Shown piece by piece: positions 57,119-64,000 of a stretch of 64,000 bases of DNA. The position numbers were made by a program, and so were the translations under genes. This stretch comes from Brumicola pallidula DSM 14239 = ACAM 615 (GTDB lineage: Bacteria > Pseudomonadota > Gammaproteobacteria > Enterobacterales > Alteromonadaceae), in contig NZ_KE386817.1 of NCBI RefSeq assembly GCF_000428905.1, positions 109,284 to 173,283 of the forward strand, read 5' to 3'. Within the stretch, counting starts at the first letter, position 1, and each line of letters opens with the position of its first letter. Below the pieces are notes generated by a model. That model ran no database searches, was not told the origin of the DNA, and saw only the letters and a list, made by a program, of their open reading frames with translations.

Positions 57119-57598
57119 TTACACAGCATCCTTTCTATAAAGATAGATTTGGTGACTAAAGCGAACTATTTCAGCCACAATAAAACTGAACAACAATAAG
57201 TGCATTTCAAACATCGGAATATTGGTGTGTTCTTCAAGCGAGAATTGCATACCGGATACATGTGACAAAATTAACTGGCCAAGGGTAATGATACCGCCAA
57301 TACTTAACACCCAATAACCTGAGTTATTCGAGGTTAGGCTAATTAACTTATCACGCTCATCCCCGTCAAACTCGATTTTATTGCGACGGCCAGCCGCAAT
57401 TAATGACTGAAATATGATTTCAACCATAATAATGAGTAACACCGCTGAACTCAAATTATGCATTGCCACTTCAATCATTTCATCGGGATTAAGTACATTG
57501 GCATCGATTGTGAATACGGAAATTGCGTAGTCACCAAAAATAAGCAAGGCAGCCAAAAGGGATAGCCAAGACTGAACAGAAACTCTGGCCCTTAGCAC
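57119..57598 (-). CDS. Small four-helix membrane protein paired with an XRE regulator
   Basis: A 159-residue protein with four hydrophobic helices and the segment EFDGDERDKLI between helix 2 and 3, resembling membrane proteins of the DUF2178 type found beside XRE regulators. The start is GTG at 57598. It follows the amidohydrolase-like gene by 46 nt and could belong to the same transcript. Function is unknown. Confidence 0.75.
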   Translation of the reverse strand: MLRARVSVQSWLSLLAALLIFGDYAISVFTIDANVLNPDEMIEVAMHNLSSAVLLIIMVEIIFQSLIAAGRRNKIEFDGDERDKLISLTSNNSGYWVLSIGGIITLGQLILSHVSGMQFSLEEHTNIPMFEMHLLLFSFIVAEIVRFSHQIYLYRKDAV

Positions 57599-57644
57599 TT
57601 ACTTTCTCTTCTTGAGAACAACAGTGCTCTAATTTCTTGTTGCG

Positions 57645-58937
57645 CTATGGTCTGGTATAGCCAACCGGCTTTAGTGCATTGCGTTTCAAATAGCGGTCGC
57701 GTAATTTCGTTTGACGAGAAGTCATGTCAATTTGCTCACCTTGTATAAACACTTGCTCTGCCGTTTGCGTAACTTCAAGCGGATCACCACTCCAAATTAC
57801 GAGGTCTGCAACCTTACCAGATTCCAAGCTACCTATTTGTTCGTCCATGCCAAATATCTTAGCGACATTAATGGTTAATGCAGCGATACCCGCAGAATGT
57901 GGCAAACCATTAGCAACCGCATTACCCGCATGTTGGGTTGCCAGGCGAATATTATGGGTATCCATTCCGATCACAACCGTAACTCCTGCTTTGTGCAATC
58001 TTGCTGCATTTTCCAAGGTTGCACCAATTTGATCAAAAGCACCGGGTAAATTCGATTCAGGATCAAGTATGACCGGTATATTGTTTTTGGCTAACTCATC
58101 AGCGACACGCCATGCTTCAACACCACTGGCCAAAATGATATTTAAGTCAGTGTGACGCTTTTTAAGCGCAATCACCTGCACGATATCAGCGGCTCTGTCG
58201 GCATTAACAACCAGTGGCATTTTACCATCAAGCACAGGAATTAAGGCTTTTGCGTCAGCCATCGTAGTCAAACCAAGCCAATTTTGACTTGGATCCATGG
58301 CATACGACTTGGCAAATTTGGCTTCATCAAATGACTGATTAATGGCAACCCACAATGCGGCTCTACTGCCGCCGTTATTATCCACACCAGAATTACCCAC
58401 ATTTAGCTTCATAAAAGCCTGTGCTTTGAGTACTGGTCGATAGGTTGTTGCTAATGTAATAAAAGCACCTTGGCCCAAAAATAATTGATCGCTACCACCT
58501 AATCCAGTTGCTGCCGAGGTAAAACCTTCAATTCGGGTTATCGGTATGAGTGTGGAGTCATTGTTTAGTGCATATTGCACGTCCAATGCTGCCCCAACTG
58601 TTGAAATCGCATGTGGTTCCGCTTGCGCATCGACCGTTCCTGCAGAAGAACTGACTTCAACGAGACCTAGTGAAGTCGCTGCGCCGATAAAGCCTGGCGT
58701 GATTACTTTGCCCTCAGCATCTATTGTACGGTATCCGCTGGGTACATCCGTCCCCTCAATAACTTGTTGAATACGACCGTCTTTGATTAAAACAGTCCCT
58801 TTATAAATGATACCTGCAGCAGATACAGTATGGATTTTAGCACCAACAATCGCGATATTTTCAGCCCATGCTGATGCACTTAAACTTAAGCCTATGGCAA
58901 TGCTTGAGGCTAATGCCGCTTTCTTAAATAAATTCAT
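57645..58937 (-). CDS. Secreted amidohydrolase-like protein lacking metal-binding His residues
   Basis: A 430-residue exported protein (signal peptide 1-25, ending ASAWA) of the amidohydrolase (imidazolonepropionase-like) superfamily. The usual metal motif HxH after PGxID is replaced: residues 87 and 89 are Ala and Ser in PGFIGAATSLG. The later His positions are also changed (VVNADRAAD, LASGVEAW), while the Asp of IGMDTHN remains. The fold looks complete. It overlaps the upstream gene by 4 nt. It is probably a non-catalytic partner or has a changed chemistry. Confidence 0.88.
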   Translation of the reverse strand: MNLFKKAALASSIAIGLSLSASAWAENIAIVGAKIHTVSAAGIIYKGTVLIKDGRIQQVIEGTDVPSGYRTIDAEGKVITPGFIGAATSLGLVEVSSSAGTVDAQAEPHAISTVGAALDVQYALNNDSTLIPITRIEGFTSAATGLGGSDQLFLGQGAFITLATTYRPVLKAQAFMKLNVGNSGVDNNGGSRAALWVAINQSFDEAKFAKSYAMDPSQNWLGLTTMADAKALIPVLDGKMPLVVNADRAADIVQVIALKKRHTDLNIILASGVEAWRVADELAKNNIPVILDPESNLPGAFDQIGATLENAARLHKAGVTVVIGMDTHNIRLATQHAGNAVANGLPHSAGIAALTINVAKIFGMDEQIGSLESGKVADLVIWSGDPLEVTQTAEQVFIQGEQIDMTSRQTKLRDRYLKRNALKPVGYTRP

Positions 58938-60346
58938 TTTGCATCTCCTTCAGCAATTTGTCCGAGCTCGAAATCACTCACCGGCCATGACTCGGGATTA
59001 CTGCGGTCATAGACCATTGCGCCATCGATAAATACTTTATCCGCTTGTGCGTAAGTAGAAAACGGGTCTGTGCTCCACAAAACAACATCTGCATTTTTAC
59101 CTGCTTCTAAAGACCCTGTTTTATCAAAAATCCCTAGCGATTTCGCGGGGTTTGCGGATAACCACTGCCAAGCATCAGCTTGACTAATATCAATACCAGC
59201 GCGTTTACCATCAGCCCATGCTTTTGCAGCTTCTTGATTCAAGCGTTGAATACCAAGGTCACTGTCAGAGTGAACAATGGCACAAGCATTCGCCGCATGT
59301 ACCATGGGAATATTTTCTTTAATGCCGTCATAAGCTTCCATTTTGAAGCCCCACCAATCAGCCCACATTGCCGAGCACACGTTATTTTCAGCTAACTTGT
59401 CAGCAATTTTATAAGCCTCTATTGCATGATGGAAGGTACCAATCTTATAGTTAAATTCCTTCATGACATCCATCATGGTGCCCATGTCATCAGCACGGTA
59501 GCAATGCATATGCACAATAATATCGCCGTCTAACACACCTGCAAGTGTATCTAAATTGAGGTCTCTGCTTGGTCGTTTAGGTGACCCACCCGCTTCAAGT
59601 TCAGTTTCATATTGGGCCCATTTAGTTTGATATTCTTGTGCTTGGATCCAAGCTTGGCGATAGCCAGCGACATTACCCATGCGAGTCATTGGACCGCCTT
59701 TATCTCCATATACACGCTTCGGGTTTTCGCCACAGGCCATTTTTATACCATAAGGCGCTTCTGGAAACTTCATGTCTTGTATGGTTCTATTCGGTAAGTT
59801 TTTCACAGTCACACTGCGACCACCGAATAAATTAGCAGAACCTGGAAGGATCTGAAGGGAAGTAACACCGCCTGCAAGTGCTCGCTGAAAACCTGGATCT
59901 TGCGGCCATATTGAATGCTCGGCCCACACTTCAGCGGTTACTGGCGAGGTCATTTCGTTGCCGTCAGAATGTGAACGAGTTGATGGCGAAGGATAAACGC
60001 CTAAGTGGCTGTGATTATCAATAATACCTGGGGTAAGCCACTTTCCTTTACCATCAATTTCAATTGCACCGGAGGGCAAACGGATACCCTTACCTACTTC
60101 TACAATGACACCATCTTTAAGTAGTATCTCACCGTCTTCAATTTTACCGCCTATGCCATCAAGAATAGTCACGTTGGTGATGACAATCGGCTTACTATCA
60201 ATCTTTTGATAAGTACTTGGAAATGGGTTTTTATCAATACCCGTTACACTTTCTTGTCTTTCCTCTTGCTTGTCATCGCTACAGCCAGTGACTAAAGCAA
60301 CTGAAACTGCTAGTGCAAGCCCGAGTTTTAGTTTTGTATTAAGCAT
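58934..60346 (-). CDS. Amidohydrolase-family lipoprotein
   Basis: A 470-residue protein with a lipobox (LVTGC, Cys22) and a complete amidohydrolase domain. Metal ligands are visible: H112 and H114 (DNHSHLG), H279 and H281 (VHMHCYRADD), H306/H307 (FHHAIEAY) and an Asp in HSDSD near 361-363. The type resembles imidazolonepropionase and other extracellular dipeptidase-like members; substrate unknown. It is first in a 4-nt-overlapping pair with the degenerate paralogue. Confidence 0.9.
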   Translation of the reverse strand: MLNTKLKLGLALAVSVALVTGCSDDKQEERQESVTGIDKNPFPSTYQKIDSKPIVITNVTILDGIGGKIEDGEILLKDGVIVEVGKGIRLPSGAIEIDGKGKWLTPGIIDNHSHLGVYPSPSTRSHSDGNEMTSPVTAEVWAEHSIWPQDPGFQRALAGGVTSLQILPGSANLFGGRSVTVKNLPNRTIQDMKFPEAPYGIKMACGENPKRVYGDKGGPMTRMGNVAGYRQAWIQAQEYQTKWAQYETELEAGGSPKRPSRDLNLDTLAGVLDGDIIVHMHCYRADDMGTMMDVMKEFNYKIGTFHHAIEAYKIADKLAENNVCSAMWADWWGFKMEAYDGIKENIPMVHAANACAIVHSDSDLGIQRLNQEAAKAWADGKRAGIDISQADAWQWLSANPAKSLGIFDKTGSLEAGKNADVVLWSTDPFSTYAQADKVFIDGAMVYDRSNPESWPVSDFELGQIAEGDAK

Positions 60347-60608
60347 ATCTTTCCTTGTTGTTGGACAACGCCATTTTTGGTTTTATATGAAGATTGAGTG
60401 TATTTAAGAAGATGAAAATCCACATAAAATATCAATTTTTGCTGCAACTACTTTACTATAAAATCAATGAAAAACGATAAAAAACTGCAATAACATTTCG
60501 TTAACTAGTTTTTATATCGGTTTTGAGCGCAGTTTATCTGCCTTTAGTTCAGCATTGATTAATATAGCTCTAGGGTCAAGCGTAGCAGATTTTTCAATAG
60601 CGGTTTAT

Positions 60609-61535
60609 TTATGTAGCCAACATTCGCACAATATCATCTGCGTTTTTAAGCTTTCTCAACTCAACAAACATGGCTTCAGCTTCAGGATATTGTCTTTTTA
60701 GATAATTGAACCATTGCTTTATCCTATTAGGGTAATAACGCCCTTTATCAGAATAAATTTCATAACCAGAGTATGACACAAGTAATTCTTTTGTTTGCTG
60801 CCAAGACATCGGTGCATGATTATTTTTAATTGTTTGTGCCAAATTAGGCATTGCCAATGCGCCACGTCCAATCATTAAATTTTGGCAACCGCTACGCTGC
60901 TGGCATAGCAATGCATCTTCAGCATTCCATATTTCGCCATTCGCAATGATAGGAATATCGGTGACTTCTTTAATTTTTGCAATCCATTCCCAATAGGCTG
61001 GAGGTCTGTAGCCATCCGCCTTGGTTCTTGCATGAACGGTTAATAAATCTGCACCAGCTTGAGTGATTGCATCAGCGTTTTCCAATACGAGTGAAGTATC
61101 GTCAAAACCGAGTCGTATTTTGGCACTCACAGGCTGATCTTTTGGCACTGCATCGCGCACAGCTTTGATAATTTGATAAAGCGTTTCAGGCTCTTTTAAG
61201 AGCACTGCACCCCCTCTACTTTTATTCACTGTTTTTGCCGGACATCCAAAGTTTAAATCGATACCAGGAGAGCCTAATTCGACTGCTCGTACTGCATTTT
61301 CGGCCAACCATTGTGGATGCTGCCCCAGTAATTGCACCCTAACTGGCACACCCGACGACGTAACCGCACCATTGCGCAGTTCAGGACACAGGCGATAGAA
61401 TGTTTTTGCAGGAAGTAGTTGCTCAACAACCCTCACAAATTCAGTGATGCACAAGTCGAAGCCACCGACTCTTGTCAGCATATCTCGCATAAGGTGATCG
61501 ACAACACCTTCCATTGGAGCTAATACAATTTTCAT
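60609..61535 (-). CDS. dusC: tRNA-dihydrouridine(16) synthase
   Basis: FMN enzyme that reduces uridine 16 in tRNA. The 308 residues start MKIVLAPMEGVVDHLMRDML; the catalytic Cys98 lies in NFGCPAKTVNKSRGGAVLL. This closely matches DusC rather than DusA or DusB. The 262-nt gap after it holds nothing I recognise. Confidence 0.95.
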   Translation of the reverse strand: MKIVLAPMEGVVDHLMRDMLTRVGGFDLCITEFVRVVEQLLPAKTFYRLCPELRNGAVTSSGVPVRVQLLGQHPQWLAENAVRAVELGSPGIDLNFGCPAKTVNKSRGGAVLLKEPETLYQIIKAVRDAVPKDQPVSAKIRLGFDDTSLVLENADAITQAGADLLTVHARTKADGYRPPAYWEWIAKIKEVTDIPIIANGEIWNAEDALLCQQRSGCQNLMIGRGALAMPNLAQTIKNNHAPMSWQQTKELLVSYSGYEIYSDKGRYYPNRIKQWFNYLKRQYPEAEAMFVELRKLKNADDIVRMLAT

Positions 61536-61657
61536 AGCGACAAGTATGCCTCAATTGATAGTTTTTACAGTGGTTAGTCTGAATTATTTAACTAATTTAT
61601 TTGCTGTGCTATTTATCTGGATATGTATCGATATAGTTGATACAAGCCGAAAAGCAA

Positions 61658-61687
61658 ACAAAAAAAAACCACCCGTTTGGGTGGTTT
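61658..61687 (-). terminator. Terminator of the tRNA-Ala-Glu-Glu transcript
   Basis: On the minus strand, AACCACCC / GGGTGGTT (61667-61686) with a 4-nt loop is followed by a run of about nine T. It lies just downstream of the second tRNA-Glu. Confidence 0.92.
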
Positions 61688-61694
61688 CTCTAAT

Positions 61695-61770
61695 TGGCGT
61701 CCCCTAGGGGATTCGAACCCCTGTTACCGCCGTGAAAGGGCGGTGTCCTAGGCCTCTAGACGAAGGGGAC
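61695..61770 (-). tRNA. tRNA-Glu (TTC), distal copy
   Basis: 76 nt including the encoded CCA. The anticodon loop reads CTTTCAC and the sequence is almost identical to E. coli tRNA-Glu. It is identical to the other copy at 61917-61992. Confidence 0.97.
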
Positions 61771-61885
61771 AAAAAACTTTTGCTCAAAGCGAACCTTGAT
61801 AGTTTTTTGTTAAGATAAGCGAAAACCGTAAAGTAAGCGACGCTATCCTAACCTAGACCAAACCACGACAGCTTGGATTTTTTTA
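61771..61885 (-). repeat. Spacer copy A of a duplicated tRNA-Glu unit
   Basis: About 115 nt upstream of the distal tRNA-Glu (in transcript sense) matching 61993-62107 with about a dozen changes. A hairpin (AAAAAACT at 61771-61778, AGTTTTTT at 61801-61808) abuts the tRNA 5' end. A second stem uses CCAAAC at 61858 and GCTTGG at 61871. Confidence 0.85.
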
Positions 61886-61916
61886 TTACTATCTCCCAGA
61901 TTTACCACTGGGAAAA

Positions 61917-61992
61917 TGGCGTCCCCTAGGGGATTCGAACCCCTGTTACCGCCGTGAAAGGGCGGTGTCCTAGGCCTCTAGACGAAGGGGAC
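61917..61992 (-). tRNA. tRNA-Glu (TTC), proximal copy
   Basis: 76 nt with encoded CCA and anticodon TTC; identical to the copy 222 nt away. It lies between tRNA-Ala and the other tRNA-Glu in the same transcript. Confidence 0.97.
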
Positions 61993-62107
61993 AAAAAACT
62001 TTTTATCAAAGCGAACCTTGATAGTTTTTTGTTAGCATAACCGAAAACTATAAAGTAAACGACGTTATCCTAACCTAGACCAAGCCGCGACAGCTTGGAT
62101 TTTTTTA
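61993..62107 (-). repeat. Spacer copy B of a duplicated tRNA-Glu unit
   Basis: Matches copy A. Hairpin arms AAAAAACT (61993-62000) and AGTTTTTT (62023-62030) lie directly before the tRNA 5' end, and a perfect stem CCAAGC / GCTTGG sits at 62080-62098. Confidence 0.85.
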
Positions 62108-62132
62108 CTAACATGACACACTAAATGAAACT

Positions 62133-62208
<76 letters not shown>

Positions 62209-62266
62209 GTGTCCAAATAGACCTGCGAGCTATGTTTTACGCTACAGTTCCGTGACAGCGGGGCGC

Positions 62267-62295
62267 ATTCTAGGCATCTGACTTAATTATGTCAA
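62267..62295 (-). promoter_or_regulatory. Promoter of the tRNA-Ala-Glu-Glu unit
   Basis: On the minus strand TTGACA (62290-62295), a 17-nt spacer and TAGAAT (62267-62272), followed by a GC-rich discriminator (GCGCCCC). It lies 59 nt upstream of tRNA-Ala, after the gltX stop. Confidence 0.85.
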
Positions 62296-62303
62296 CGATT
62301 TTT

Positions 62304-63713
62304 TTAAGAATTTTCTCTATTTGTTATGTAAATGAGCGCCTTGTCTATTCTTTGTGCAACTTCCTCTTTATTCATGAGGTTTAAGGTCACATCTAAAGCC
62401 GGAGAATTGCCTGAGCCAGTGGCTGCAACCCGCAGTGGCATGCCAATCTTGCCCATACCAACATCTAGTTTCTCGGCTGTTGCATCAATAGCCGCTTTTA
62501 TATTTTCAGGAGACCAGTCTTCAACAGCAAGAAGGGCTTCTTTTACCGCTTGCAACGGCTCCCTGGCGACAACACGCAAATGTTTCTTTGCGGCTTTTTC
62601 ATCAAAGTCTTCAAAGCTAGTGTAAAAATAAGTGCTAATCGCTGCCAATTCTTTTAAGGTCGTTACCCGCTCTGCTTGAATTTCAATAACACTTTCTAAA
62701 CTCGGTCCGTTGCTGCAATCTATGCCCTGTTGATCAAAATGCCATTTTGCATATGGAGCAACTTCAGCTGGCGGCAATGTTTTAATATAGTGCTCGTTCA
62801 ACCAATTTAGCTTTTCTGTATTAAATGCACTCGCCGACTTACTAATCGAATCAAGACTGAAATGTTCAATCATTTCATCAATACTGAATATTTCTTGGTC
62901 ACCATATGACCAACCTAAGCGAACAAGGTAGTTTAAAACAGCTTTAGGTAGATAACCGTCATCTCTGTATTGCATCACGCTGACAGCACCATGACGTTTA
63001 GATAATTTTTTGCCGTCATCGCCTAAAATCATAGACACATGGGCATATTCAGGAACCGGCGCTCCCAAGGCGTTGAGAATATTAATTTGACGCGGCGTGT
63101 TGTTAATGTGGTCTTCGCCTCTTACAACATGGGTGATACCCATATCCCAATCATCAACAACAACACAAAAGTTATATGTCGGCGCACCGTCGGTTCGCTT
63201 AATAATTAAGTCGTCGAGCTCAGTATTAGATATCCGAATTTCGCCGCGAATGTGGTCATTGATGACGACGTCACCTTCTAACGGATTTTTGAATCGAATA
63301 ACAAAAGGTTGTCCTTCAGGATGCTCCGTTCTGTTGCGCCAAGTACCGGGGTAACGTGGCTTTTCTCCGTTCTTTTCCTGTTCTTCACGAATTGCGTCAA
63401 GTTCTGCAATTGACATGAAGCACTTATACGCTAACTCTTTATCGAGTAACTCATCAATAATTTGGTTGTAACGGTCAAAGCGCTCCGTTTGATAATATGG
63501 TCCTTTGTCATGATATAAGCCTAACCAATCCATACCATCTAAAATGGCTTGTTTTGCTTCATCTGTAGAACGCTCAAGATCTGTATCTTCTATTCTTAAT
63601 ACAAATTCGCCTCCTTTACTCTTAGCATACAACCAAGAATAAAGAGCAGTACGAGCACCACCAACATGCAAATAGCCGGTAGGACTTGGAGCAAAACGAG
63701 TTACCACTGTCAT
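62304..63713 (-). CDS. gltX: Glutamyl-tRNA synthetase
   Basis: Charges tRNA-Glu; it lies beside two tRNA-Glu genes. The class I motifs are [17 protein letters not shown] (HIGH region, here HVGG) and [10 protein letters not shown] (KMSKS region). The 469 residues match the E. coli type. It lies between the tRNA-Val and tRNA-Ala genes. Confidence 0.98.
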   Translation of the reverse strand: MTVVTRFAPSPTGYLHVGGARTALYSWLYAKSKGGEFVLRIEDTDLERSTDEAKQAILDGMDWLGLYHDKGPYYQTERFDRYNQIIDELLDKELAYKCFMSIAELDAIREEQEKNGEKPRYPGTWRNRTEHPEGQPFVIRFKNPLEGDVVINDHIRGEIRISNTELDDLIIKRTDGAPTYNFCVVVDDWDMGITHVVRGEDHINNTPRQINILNALGAPVPEYAHVSMILGDDGKKLSKRHGAVSVMQYRDDGYLPKAVLNYLVRLGWSYGDQEIFSIDEMIEHFSLDSISKSASAFNTEKLNWLNEHYIKTLPPAEVAPYAKWHFDQQGIDCSNGPSLESVIEIQAERVTTLKELAAISTYFYTSFEDFDEKAAKKHLRVVAREPLQAVKEALLAVEDWSPENIKAAIDATAEKLDVGMGKIGMPLRVAATGSGNSPALDVTLNLMNKEEVAQRIDKALIYITNRENS

Positions 63714-63845
63714 TATAATATTATTCCTAAAAATTAATTGCGCATAGTTTACCGGTTAATGCCGCCAGTAAATAGCAATGCAGACGAAAATAACTGATTG
63801 TTTGGCCGATTTTTAAACTAACAGGACTTTTTTTTTAAAATGCGG

Positions 63846-63873
63846 TTGACAGATGCGGTCTCAACTCTATAAT
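63846..63873 (+). promoter_or_regulatory. Promoter of the tRNA-Val unit
   Basis: TTGACA (63846-63851), a 16-nt spacer and TATAAT (63868-63873), followed by the GC-rich discriminator ACGCGTCC. This is a full consensus promoter of the kind under stringent control. Confidence 0.92.
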
Positions 63874-63921
63874 ACGCGTCCACTTACTGAGGAACGCTTT
63901 AGTAAGATTGTTAGACAAGAT

Positions 63922-63997
63922 GGACGCTTAGCTCAGTTGGGAGAGCATCGCCCTTACAAGGCGAGGGTCACTGGTTCAAGCCCAGTAGCGTCCACCA
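63922..63997 (+). tRNA. tRNA-Val (TAC)
   Basis: 76 nt with encoded CCA. The anticodon loop CTTACAA gives anticodon TAC. It may be the first of several tRNAs; the window ends 3 nt later. Confidence 0.97.
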
Positions 63998-64000
63998 CTT

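Noticed and set aside
61695..61992. tRNA genes as phage attachment sites
   Set aside because: No integrase or island borders are present; the duplication spans a whole tRNA plus spacer, not a tRNA end fragment.
62080..62106. Plus-strand intrinsic terminator (CCAAGC stem plus seven T)
   Set aside because: No plus-strand gene lies upstream, and the duplicate copy has an A-C mismatch on this strand while keeping pairing on the tRNA strand.

Overview
This 64 kb window is ordinary chromosome from a gammaproteobacterium, most likely a marine member of the Alteromonadales (Alteromonas, Colwellia or Thalassotalea relatives). Three things support that: fairly AT-rich DNA (about 40% G+C by eye); gene order shared with E. 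coli over several blocks (accD-folC-dedD-cvpA-purF, rnm beside the trp operon, folX-yfcH, ybbA divergent from tesA, gltX flanked by tRNA-Ala and tRNA-Val genes); and several membrane-bound cyclic-di-GMP enzymes. I see no phage, insertion sequence, integrase or CRISPR array. I cannot name the species.

Layout. 1-6.8 kb (minus): an RND efflux pump (3' end cut by the window edge) with its adaptor lipoprotein, a sugar O-acetyltransferase, and a LemA plus membrane protein pair. 7.2 kb: a YIP1-type membrane protein. 7.9-18.3 kb (minus): a long co-oriented housekeeping run, rnm-yciO-scpA-scpB-rluB-truA-accD-folC-dedD-cvpA-purF. 18.4-26 kb (plus): a complete tryptophan operon with a leader peptide and attenuator, trpE-trpG-trpD-trpCF-trpB-trpA, then yciI. 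26-29 kb: arfB and a PepSY / response regulator / sensor kinase operon. 29-37 kb: eda, an AI-2E-type permease, folX-yfcH, a 7TM diguanylate cyclase, a small unknown protein, a flavin reductase and a Baeyer-Villiger-type monooxygenase. 37.3-43 kb: a small winged-helix protein divergent from a four-gene module (outer-membrane barrel, PstS-like periplasmic protein, membrane diguanylate cyclase, membrane EAL phosphodiesterase). 43-56.7 kb: ilvD, a DUF445 protein, topB, a glutathione transferase, an MDR oxidoreductase, a GAF-GGDEF cyclase, the ybbP-ybbA exporter, tesA and an acyl-CoA carboxylase carboxyltransferase. 56.9-60.3 kb (minus): an XRE regulator, a small membrane protein and two secreted amidohydrolase-family proteins, one of which has lost its metal ligands. 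60.6-64 kb: dusC, tRNA-Glu x2, tRNA-Ala, gltX and tRNA-Val.

How the genes work together. The purine, folate, fatty acid, pseudouridine and chromosome-segregation genes form a conserved housekeeping block. The trp operon carries all enzymes from chorismate to tryptophan and is probably controlled by ribosome stalling at three consecutive Trp codons. Four cyclic-di-GMP enzymes lie within 19 kb. Two are encoded with an outer-membrane and a periplasmic protein, which suggests an envelope-sensing circuit. The tRNA genes have strong promoters with GC-rich discriminators, typical of growth-rate control.

The most interesting items are the barrel/PBP/GGDEF/EAL module with a candidate operator in front of it, the amidohydrolase and pseudo-amidohydrolase pair, the trp leader, the duplicated tRNA-Glu unit with structured spacers, and a set of 13-15 nt tandem duplications in or at the edges of intergenic gaps. 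Nothing in the window is clearly a new defence or mobile system.
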